Shown piece by piece: positions 7,469 through 13,309 of a stretch of DNA of 13,309 bases. How positions within the stretch are numbered: position 1 is the first letter of the stretch; the number at the start of each line of letters is the position of its first letter. Source of the stretch: an uncultured Lachnospiraceae bacterium (GTDB taxonomy: Bacteria; Bacillota; Clostridia; Lachnospirales; Lachnospiraceae); the NCBI GenBank assembly GCA_947177465.1, contig CAMWUP010000025.1, positions 1 through 13,309 on the forward strand. Direction: 5' to 3'. Both the position numbers and the translations under genes were made by a program. The notes under the pieces were generated by a model. The model was not told the DNA's origin, did no database searches, and worked only from the letters and a program-made list of their open reading frames with translations.

Positions 7469-8191
7469 ATGAAAAAGAATTATGTAGTAGTAAAAGAGGC
7501 AGTTTCCCTCTTGTTTCCGGTAAGGTGTCCGGTCTGTGACGAAGTGGTGAGGCGGAGGGACGGACGAATTTGTCAGGGCTGCAGGAACAGGCTGAAAGTG
7601 GTTGAGGAGCCATTCTGCCTTTCCTGCGGCAAACCTCTGTCTGAGGAAAAGAATCTGTACTGCACAGACTGTGATGGCAGAAGCCATAGGTACATCAGGG
7701 GAAGGGCGTTGTATGAGTATGAAAGCGCGGCGGAGTCCATATATCGGTTTAAATATGGAGGGCGGCGCGAATATGCCGTATTTTTCGGGAGAGAAATGGC
7801 GGAAAAGCTGGCGGTTTTTATCAGAAAAGCATCGCCGGATGCCCTGGTACCGGTGCCTTTAAGCAGAAAACGGTTTGGCAGGCGGGGGTATAATCAGGCG
7901 CAGCTCCTTGCAGAGGTCATGGGTGAGGAGCTGGGAATACCCGTATATGCGCATTTGGCAGTCAGGGTAAGGGATACACTTCCCCAAAAAGAATTAAATG
8001 CGAAGGAAAGACAAAATAATTTGAAAAGGGCTTTCAAAATGATTGAAAATGATGTAAAATTAGATACGATTATAATTATTGATGATATTTACACAACCGG
8101 CAGCACGATTGAGGCACTTGCGGAAGTATTCCTGCAGTCGGGGGTGAAGAAGATTTATTTCGCCACTCTTTCCGTGGGAGGCAGAGGATAA
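7469..8191 (+). CDS. comF: ComF family phosphoribosyltransferase-like competence protein
   Basis: ComF/ComFC proteins are needed for DNA uptake in competent bacteria and combine zinc fingers with a type I phosphoribosyltransferase fold. With start ATG 7469 the product is 240 aa. Two CxxC-x11-CxxC modules are visible (C20, C23, C35, C38 and C50, C53, C65, C68), then the conserved VPVPLSRKRFGRRGYNQAQLLA block (from about 128), and the PRPP-binding loop IIIDDIYTTGST ending at 213. An in-frame GTG at 7451 would add six residues and has AGAGGG upstream; I prefer ATG because homologues typically begin MKK a few residues before the hydrophobic stretch leading to the first CPxC. The next gene is YvyF-like, as comFC-yvyF in B. 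subtilis. No comFA helicase is adjacent; recD2 is there instead. Presence of ComF alone does not show natural competence. Confidence 0.92.
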   Translation: MKKNYVVVKEAVSLLFPVRCPVCDEVVRRRDGRICQGCRNRLKVVEEPFCLSCGKPLSEEKNLYCTDCDGRSHRYIRGRALYEYESAAESIYRFKYGGRREYAVFFGREMAEKLAVFIRKASPDALVPVPLSRKRFGRRGYNQAQLLAEVMGEELGIPVYAHLAVRVRDTLPQKELNAKERQNNLKRAFKMIENDVKLDTIIIIDDIYTTGSTIEALAEVFLQSGVKKIYFATLSVGGRG

Positions 8192-8229
8192 ATTTGTGCA
8201 GTGTTCCGATTTTGGGGTGCAGCAAGAAT

Positions 8230-8234
8230 GGAGG
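8230..8234 (+). promoter_or_regulatory. Ribosome site fixing the yvyF-like start
   Basis: GGAGG sits five bases before ATG 8240. It overlaps another in-frame ATG (8228), which it therefore argues against, and also against GTG 8201. Confidence 0.75.
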
Positions 8235-8239
8235 CTACT

Positions 8240-8650
8240 ATGAATGTTCGAAATTGCAGGAAATGTGGAAGGCTATATAACTATGTATCAGGACAGCGGA
8301 TTTGTCCCGTGTGCCGTGACCGTGAGGAGGAGGATTTCCAGAGGGTAAAGGAATTCGTCAGGAAGAATCCGGGCATGACGGTAAACAGGGTTGCCGAGGA
8401 ATGTGAGGTTGAAATCGGACAGATTCGCCAGTGGCTCAAGGAGGAGCGTCTGGAACTGACTGCAGAGTCAGGCATGATTCTGCAGTGTGAGACCTGCGGG
8501 GCGCCTATTGCCAGCGGTCGCTTTTGCGAAAAATGCCGCAGAGACCTTACAAAGGGGTTGAATGATGCAATTCATACTGCAAAACCGGAACCGGTAGAAG
8601 AGCCCAAGAAGGAAAAGGGCGGCGACAAGATGCGGTTCTTAAATCATTAA
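8240..8650 (+). CDS. yvyF: YvyF-like flagellar operon protein with two zinc-ribbon motifs
   Basis: This 136-aa protein resembles YvyF of B. subtilis (the family annotated as flagellar operon protein TIGR03826), which is encoded between comFC and flgM. Starting at ATG 8240, the N-terminus has CxxC pairs C6/C9 and C22/C25, the middle (about 35-72) looks like a helix-turn-helix of the form GMTVNRVAEECEVEIGQIRQWLKEERL, and the C-terminal half has a second CxxC pair set C83/C86 and C96/C99. The tail is Pro/Glu/Lys-rich and ends MRFLNH. The domain make-up suggests a small regulatory or adaptor protein; reported roles in Bacillus concern flagellar gene expression. Here flgM, flgK and flgL do not follow. 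Recognition rests on the start motif, domain order and the comF neighbour. Confidence 0.82.
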   Translation: MNVRNCRKCGRLYNYVSGQRICPVCRDREEEDFQRVKEFVRKNPGMTVNRVAEECEVEIGQIRQWLKEERLELTAESGMILQCETCGAPIASGRFCEKCRRDLTKGLNDAIHTAKPEPVEEPKKEKGGDKMRFLNH

Positions 8651-8669
8651 GAGGCGAAAGGCATAAAGC

Positions 8670-9065
8670 ATGTTAAATGAAGAGAGAATCATATTGATGA
8701 CGAAGCTTGCATCATATGAGTCCGGTGAGGGAAAGAAAAATGCCGCTATCGGGAGTTACTTCCGCAGCGATTATATTGGGATGCAGGTTGTCAAGTCTGT
8801 TATTTATGCAACAATTGCATTTTTTATCATGTTCGGACTGTATATTCTATATGATTTTGAAGTTTTTATGGCAGAGATTTATAAGATGGATTTGTTTGAA
8901 TTCGCAAAGGGCGTCCTGAAGTTTTACGGTATAACCGTGGCGGGGTTTGCGGTAGTGACTTATATTGTCTATGCCTATCGGTACAGCAAGGCAAAAAAAA
9001 GCTTAAAGAACTATTATAACAATCTGAAGAAGCTGGCTTCCCTGTACGATAAAAACAAAAATTAG
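8670..9065 (+). CDS. Small membrane protein of unknown function, two predicted membrane helices
   Basis: I do not recognise a named family for this 131-aa protein. The visible layout is a charged N-terminal segment (1-39, with MLNEERIILMTKLASYESGEGKKN), a hydrophobic helix at about 40-60, a loop with acidic and aromatic residues (62-84), a second helix at about 86-103, and a basic, Lys-rich, probably helical C-terminus (104-131, with several KK pairs and repeated L/Y spacing). Both ends are therefore likely cytoplasmic. It starts 19 bases after the YvyF-like gene (GAGG at 8651-8654 and AAAGG at 8657-8661 are upstream of ATG 8670) and ends 14 bases before the next membrane protein gene, so it is probably in the same operon. 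It occupies the place that flgM has after yvyF in Bacillus, but a two-helix membrane protein cannot be FlgM. Whether it works with its 376-aa neighbour or with CdaA is inference from position only. Confidence 0.8.
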   Translation: MLNEERIILMTKLASYESGEGKKNAAIGSYFRSDYIGMQVVKSVIYATIAFFIMFGLYILYDFEVFMAEIYKMDLFEFAKGVLKFYGITVAGFAVVTYIVYAYRYSKAKKSLKNYYNNLKKLASLYDKNKN

Positions 9066-9079
9066 TTGAAAGGTCTATT

Positions 9080-10210
9080 ATGAGAAACTTACTGGAAATA
9101 AAAGAACTAATCAGAAGATTTTACAGTAAAAACGAAGTGTTTATTGTGCCGGTGCTCAAATTTCTGCTGGCGCTGGTGGTGCTTTTGAACATAAACAAAC
9201 AGCTCGGTTATATGGCGCGTATCAACAATATCGCAATTGTGCTGATAGCAGCATTGATGTGTTCCTTTCTGCCGACAGGTTGTATTATTTTGTTTTCGGC
9301 ATTGTTTGTACTGCTGCACCTGTATTCTCTTGCGATAGAGGCGGCGGTGGTCGGATTTGCTATGTTTTTGGTTATGTTTTTGTTGTTCTTCCGGTTTTCG
9401 CCGAAGGATTCGCTGGTGGTGCTGATAATACCCCTGCTTCTCGGGCTGCGGATTCCCTATGTTATGCCGGTTGCCATGGGGCTTTTGGGAGCGCCTGCTT
9501 CTGCCGTCTCGATAGGCTGCGGCGTGGTAGCCTACCATCTGGTACATTTTGTGTCGCTCAATGCACCCTCCATCAAGGCATTGGATGCGAACGAGGCAAC
9601 TGCCAGACTGAGAATGGTAATCGACGGCATTATCAGCAACAAGGAAATGATAGTGATGGTAGCGGCGTTTGCCTTTACTGTAATTTTAGTATACATTATC
9701 AGAAGGCTGTCTATTGACCACTCGTGGACGATTGCCATGATAGCGGGAACCATTATGAATATTGTGATTCTGCTGATAGGCGATTTGATGTATGACACGA
9801 ATGTATCGGTGGTCGGCATAATTTTCGGTTCACTGGTTTCACTCGGTCTGTGCGTAGTGCTGCAGTTTTTCAGGTTTAATGTGGATTATACCAGAACCGA
9901 AAAAGTACAGTTTGAGGACGATGAATATTATTACTATGTAAAAGCAGTGCCGAAGATGACAGTGGCGGCTCCGGAAAAAACGGTAAAGCGGATTAATACA
10001 CAGATTGGACGTTCGGCGCAGCAGGAGCATGCTGCACAGGGCGGGCGCTCTTCCCGTGTTGGAAGTGCGGCACATCAGCCTTCCAGAGGCGGCAGAAATT
10101 CTCAAAAAGCAGCGGGCAGGCAGGCAGCATCGAGGAAAGCATCGGCTTCTCGTGCCGCTTTCAGGAGAGAGGACAGAGATTCTGCAGCAGACGAATTTGA
10201 AGAGACATAA
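9080..10210 (+). CDS. Polytopic membrane protein of unknown function with disordered basic tail, upstream of cdaA
   Basis: I recognise no named family. The 376-aa product has a short charged N-terminus, then roughly eight or nine hydrophobic segments between residues 20 and 264, interrupted by one hydrophilic stretch (about 161-189, SIKALDANEATARLR). Right after the last helix comes an acidic-aromatic block (FEDDEYYYYVKAVP, 278-291), then a stretch with TVKRINTQ, and a low-complexity tail (about 305-376) rich in Arg, Ser, Ala, Gly and Gln that looks unstructured. Conserved prolines and glycines in the membrane part (LLGLRIPYVMPVAMGLLGAP) suggest a transport- or receptor-like fold, but no transporter motif is seen. 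It lies 14 bases after the 131-aa membrane protein and 16 bases before cdaA, so co-expression with the c-di-AMP module is likely. The multi-helix part superficially resembles the membrane half of SpoIIE, without its phosphatase domain; I do not assign that. Confidence 0.82.
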   Translation: MRNLLEIKELIRRFYSKNEVFIVPVLKFLLALVVLLNINKQLGYMARINNIAIVLIAALMCSFLPTGCIILFSALFVLLHLYSLAIEAAVVGFAMFLVMFLLFFRFSPKDSLVVLIIPLLLGLRIPYVMPVAMGLLGAPASAVSIGCGVVAYHLVHFVSLNAPSIKALDANEATARLRMVIDGIISNKEMIVMVAAFAFTVILVYIIRRLSIDHSWTIAMIAGTIMNIVILLIGDLMYDTNVSVVGIIFGSLVSLGLCVVLQFFRFNVDYTRTEKVQFEDDEYYYYVKAVPKMTVAAPEKTVKRINTQIGRSAQQEHAAQGGRSSRVGSAAHQPSRGGRNSQKAAGRQAASRKASASRAAFRREDRDSAADEFEET

Positions 10211-10226
10211 GGTCAGGTAACTCCAT

Positions 10227-11123
10227 ATGCGATTTCAGCTTCAAAATTTAACAGACAATATGATAAGGCGTATACCGGATATGGATTTTGCGAGTATGAT
10301 TGAGATTCTGATTATTTCGTTTCTCATCTATCACATCCTAATCTGGATTAAGAATACCAGAGCCTGGGCATTGCTCAAGGGTCTGGCATTCATTTTGGTC
10401 TTTTGGCTGGTCGCGGCATACTTCCACATGAACACGATACTTTGGCTGGGCAGCAATATACTGGGTTATGTAGTTACGGCGCTCATTATTGTCATGCAGC
10501 CGGAGCTTCGGAAAGCATTGGAGGAGCTGGGAAACAAGGAGATTATTTCCAATGTGCTTCCGTTTTCGGGGACAAAGCGGGCGGAGGGCGCTTTCTCAGA
10601 CAGAACCATCAATGAAATAGCCAAGGCGTGTGTGGAAATGGGAAAGGTTAAGACGGGCGCCCTGATTGTAATCGAATGTAAGTCTCCGCTGGGAGATTTT
10701 GAGCGTACCGGTATCGATGTGGACGGTCTGGTAACCAGCCAGTTGCTAATCAACATATTTGAGCACAACACACCGTTACATGACGGTGCTGTTATTGTGC
10801 GTGGAAACAGGGTGGCATCGGCAACCTGTTATCTGCCCTTGTCGGATAACCTGAATCTGGATAAAAATCTGGGAACCCGTCACAGAGCAGGACTGGGGAT
10901 TTCAGAGGTGACGGATGCAGTCACGGTTATTGTATCGGAGGAAACAGGGAAAATCAGTGTGGCCTACAAGGGGGGGCTGGAGCGCAACCTTGACAGCGAG
11001 GGCCTGAAAGAAATGTTAAAAATTGCACAGCCGGGCGGCAGTGAAGATACAAAGAAGGGTTATAAAATCTTTAAGGGAAGGAGCCGGACGGACAAAGTTG
11101 AAAACAGGAAAAAAACTAATTAA
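10227..11123 (+). CDS. cdaA: Diadenylate cyclase CdaA (c-di-AMP synthase)
   Basis: CdaA condenses two ATP into c-di-AMP, the second messenger that controls potassium and osmolyte transport and cell-wall homeostasis in Gram-positives. The 298-aa product has three N-terminal membrane helices (about 24-41, 49-68, 71-91) and a DAC (DisA_N) domain with the two catalytic signatures: DGA at 186-188 (context TPLHDGAVIV) and RHR at 218-220 (context GTRHRAGLGISE). The C-terminal tail is slightly longer than usual and very basic (KKGYKIFKGRSRTDK). ATG 10227 has a modest AGGT ribosome site eight bases upstream. The gene is followed by cdaR, overlapping by 26 bases, and then glmM: the conserved cdaA-cdaR-glmM order, whose products form a complex in several Firmicutes. 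Confidence 0.97.
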   Translation: MRFQLQNLTDNMIRRIPDMDFASMIEILIISFLIYHILIWIKNTRAWALLKGLAFILVFWLVAAYFHMNTILWLGSNILGYVVTALIIVMQPELRKALEELGNKEIISNVLPFSGTKRAEGAFSDRTINEIAKACVEMGKVKTGALIVIECKSPLGDFERTGIDVDGLVTSQLLINIFEHNTPLHDGAVIVRGNRVASATCYLPLSDNLNLDKNLGTRHRAGLGISEVTDAVTVIVSEETGKISVAYKGGLERNLDSEGLKEMLKIAQPGGSEDTKKGYKIFKGRSRTDKVENRKKTN

Positions 11124-12402
11124 AAGATTGTTTAATAACTGGGCATTGAAGCTTTTTTCCCTGATAGCGGCGGTATTGCTCTGGCTTCTGGTCATGAATA
11201 TAGAAGACCCTGAGGATCAGAGAAGTTACTATAATATTCCGGTAAGACTGACAAATACGGAGCTGCTGACTGACGCGAATATGGTGTATGAGGTTCTTGA
11301 CAGGACGGATACGGTGAGGACTGTCACTATTATCGCTCCCAAAACGGTAAGAGATGAACTGAGCGCCAGCGATATTGTTGCAGAAGCTGATTTCAGCAAG
11401 CTGACAGTGACCAATACAGTGGAGATAGAATTTTATTCACTGCGCTATAATGACAAAATTATCAGTATAACAGGAAGCAATGAGATATTAAAGCTGAATA
11501 TTGAAGAGAAAAAGATGAAGCGTCTGGCGGTGGAGGTACAGACTACAGGCGAGGTAGCCGAAGGGCATATTGTGAGCAGTGTTACCCCTGACCAGAACCG
11601 GATTGAAGTGACAGGACCGGCATCGGCGGTGTCAAGGATTGCCAGTGCAGTCGTTAAGGTTGATGTAACGGATTCAACAAGTGATATTTCCACAAATGCA
11701 GACGTAATATTATATGATGCCGACGGCAGGGAGATATCGATGGATAATCTGTCCGTCAATGTAAATTCTGTTCTGGTGCGGGTAAAGATACTGGCGACCA
11801 AGACGGTACCGGTTCGCTATTCTGTGGCGGGTACACCGGCGGCGGGATATCTGTTTACGGGAGAGGTCGCGGGTATGCCGGAGCAGGTGACGATTGCGGG
11901 CACAGCTTCCGCGCTTGAGAGTGTGCGAAGTATTGTAATACCGGAGGAACATTTGGATATCAGCAATCTGACAGATAATCTGACAGTCAATGTGAATATA
12001 GCAGATTATCTGCCCGACGACACCGTACTTGCGGACGATTCCTTTAACGGGAGGGCTGCGGTGACGGTGCATATCGAAAGAGAATATACACGAAATATCA
12101 ATATTGCTGCGGACAGCATCAAAATAACAGGTGTTCCTGACGGATATACGGTGGATTTAGAAGATACGGCTTCTCCCTATGTGCTGAGTGTCAGAGGGCT
12201 GCGTTCCACGGTCGAAGGCATTAACGATGCTTCCCTCAATGGCACTATCCATATTCCGGATTTTATGGAAGCGCGCAATATGGAGCATTTGGCAGAAGGA
12301 ACCTATGAGACGGTGGTGGAGTTTTCCTTTGACGATGAGATTACCATCGTACAGCCTCTCAGAGTAAGAATTATCATAACAAGCTTGGAGGAATCAGAAT
12401 AA
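11098..12402 (+). CDS. cdaR: CdaR (YbbR-domain) regulator of CdaA
   Basis: CdaR is a membrane-anchored extracytoplasmic protein that binds CdaA and modulates c-di-AMP synthesis. With the proposed TTG start at 11098 it has 434 residues: a basic N-terminus (KTGKKLIKRLFNN), one membrane helix at about 15-34 (WALKLFSLIAAVLLWLLVMN), then about four YbbR-type beta-rich repeats on the outside, the length expected for four-repeat CdaR proteins. The frame is open further upstream (TTG 11023 and GTG 11041), but those starts would place a highly basic extension before the usual N-terminus. The ribosome site is weak: GGACGGA five bases before the TTG, or AAGGAG fourteen bases before. The 26-base overlap with cdaA suggests translational coupling, which would help keep the two products balanced. 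Start choice is the main uncertainty; the family is clear. Confidence 0.93.
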   Translation: MKTGKKLIKRLFNNWALKLFSLIAAVLLWLLVMNIEDPEDQRSYYNIPVRLTNTELLTDANMVYEVLDRTDTVRTVTIIAPKTVRDELSASDIVAEADFSKLTVTNTVEIEFYSLRYNDKIISITGSNEILKLNIEEKKMKRLAVEVQTTGEVAEGHIVSSVTPDQNRIEVTGPASAVSRIASAVVKVDVTDSTSDISTNADVILYDADGREISMDNLSVNVNSVLVRVKILATKTVPVRYSVAGTPAAGYLFTGEVAGMPEQVTIAGTASALESVRSIVIPEEHLDISNLTDNLTVNVNIADYLPDDTVLADDSFNGRAAVTVHIEREYTRNINIAADSIKITGVPDGYTVDLEDTASPYVLSVRGLRSTVEGINDASLNGTIHIPDFMEARNMEHLAEGTYETVVEFSFDDEITIVQPLRVRIIITSLEESE

Positions 12403-13309
12403 ATGGGACGTTTATTTGGCACTGACGGCGTCAGGGGGATTGCAAATGAAGAGCTGACCCCGCTGCTTGCCATGCAGCTTGGGCAGGCGGGGGCATATGT
12501 ACTCACAAAGGAAAAGGAGCACAAGCCGACCATGATGGTTGGCTGTGATACCAGAATTTCAGGAGATATGCTGGCAAATGCTTTGATGGCAGGAGCGTGC
12601 TCAGTGGGCGCCAACTGCGTCTATGTAGGCGTGATTCCGACACCGGCAATCGCATATCTCACGAAGAAGTATAAAGTCGATGCGGGGGTAGTGATTTCCG
12701 CATCGCACAATCCGGTAGAGTTTAACGGTATCAAATTTTTTAACGGAAACGGGTATAAGCTTCCCGACGAGCTGGAAGATGAGATAGAAGCCTTGATTCG
12801 CTGCAATATGCAGGGTGTAAAATTTCCGACCGGTTCAGGGGTAGGAAAGATTAAGTATCGTACGGACGCAAAGGAGGAATACATTAATCATGCCATCCAG
12901 TCCGTAGCGGTAGAGCTAAAAGGGATGAAAATTGTAGCAGACTGTGCGGAGGGCGCTTCTTACTACACATCAGTTGAGGCGTTGAAGGAGTTAGGCGCAG
13001 AGGTAGTAGCGATACATAACAATCCTGACGGTACCAACATCAATGCAAACTGCGGGTCCACGCACATGGAGGAGCTGCAGGCGAGAGTGGTGTATGAAAA
13101 GGCAAATATTGGTCTGGCGTTCGACGGAGACGCCGACAGACTTCTTGCAGTAGACGAAACCGGAAAAATTGTTGACGGGGACCAGATTATGGCTATCGTG
13201 GGCAATCATATGAAGCGTGAGGGCAGGCTGAAAAAGGATACCATGGGGGCCAATGTCATGATCAATTTGGTATCTATCCCGAGGGCCGAAAGAACCTGTC
13301 TTACAGCAG
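12403..13309 (+). CDS. glmM: Phosphoglucosamine mutase GlmM, N-terminal ~302 residues (3' end cut by window)
   Basis: GlmM converts glucosamine-6-phosphate to glucosamine-1-phosphate, the route to UDP-GlcNAc and peptidoglycan; in several Firmicutes it also binds CdaA and reduces c-di-AMP output. The start MGRLFGTDGVRG is the family's N-terminus. The catalytic phosphoserine motif ISASHNP is at 98-104 (Ser101), and the magnesium-binding DGDADR is at 241-246. ATG 12403 directly follows the cdaR stop TAA, with GGAGG at 12387-12391. About 150 of the usual ~450 residues are beyond the window. The last ~22 codons read DTMGANVMINLVSIPRAERT rather than the family's DT(x)VxTVMSNLG pattern, with no frameshift; this looks like sequence error near a contig end (see findings). 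Confidence 0.95.
   Translation, partial: MGRLFGTDGVRGIANEELTPLLAMQLGQAGAYVLTKEKEHKPTMMVGCDTRISGDMLANALMAGACSVGANCVYVGVIPTPAIAYLTKKYKVDAGVVISASHNPVEFNGIKFFNGNGYKLPDELEDEIEALIRCNMQGVKFPTGSGVGKIKYRTDAKEEYINHAIQSVAVELKGMKIVADCAEGASYYTSVEALKELGAEVVAIHNNPDGTNINANCGSTHMEELQARVVYEKANIGLAFDGDADRLLAVDETGKIVDGDQIMAIVGNHMKREGRLKKDTMGANVMINLVSIPRAERTCLTA

Noticed and set aside
8189..8212. TAAA followed by TCCGATTT ahead of the yvyF-like gene, resembling a sigma-28 promoter.
   Set aside because: The -10-like part matches six of eight positions, but the spacing is only 12 bases instead of about 15, and the TAAA overlaps the comF stop codon, so it is probably chance.
8991..9001. Run of eight As in the 131-aa membrane protein gene as a programmed slippage site.
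   Set aside because: The frame continues normally through it to a sensible Lys-rich end, and no alternative frame extends usefully; it simply encodes lysines.
9107..9547. Minus-strand open frame with a Gln/His/Lys-rich product opposite the 376-aa membrane protein gene.
   Set aside because: The composition is what results from reading hydrophobic codons antisense; no start signals.

Overview
The window looks like ordinary chromosome from a motile Gram-positive Clostridia, most likely Lachnospiraceae or a close relative. The evidence is a stand-alone RecD2 helicase, ComF next to a YvyF-like flagellar protein, an MreB/Mbl gene directly ahead of two rod genes (as in the Bacillus subtilis mbl-flhO-flhP order), and the Gram-positive cdaA-cdaR-glmM module. 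Codon use, strong AGGAGG-type ribosome sites and moderate GC look uniform throughout. All genes lie on the + strand. I see no phage, insertion sequence, CRISPR array, tRNA or rRNA. Both ends cut genes (uvrA at the left, glmM at the right), and the last ~70 bases look unreliable.

Region 1 (1-2045): the 3' two thirds of uvrA, a long hairpin that probably terminates it, and a 136-base segment with promoter-like sequences for the next operon. Region 2 (2046-5140): mreB/mbl, a FlgF/FlhO-type rod protein, FlgG/FlhP and a single-domain FlgJ-type rod-binding protein. These are closely spaced and end in a clear intrinsic terminator. Together they link the elongation cytoskeleton with the flagellar rod that must cross the wall.

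Region 3 (5171-13309): a second tightly packed series: recD2, comF, a YvyF-like zinc protein, two membrane proteins of unknown function (131 and 376 aa), cdaA, cdaR and glmM. From 8240 onward gaps are 0-19 bases or the genes overlap, so co-transcription is likely. CdaA makes c-di-AMP, CdaR modulates it, and GlmM makes glucosamine-1-phosphate for peptidoglycan while also being a known CdaA partner. The two unknown membrane proteins next to this module are the most interesting part of the window: they are candidates for additional membrane partners of c-di-AMP or envelope control, but only by position. I found no convincing wholly new system.
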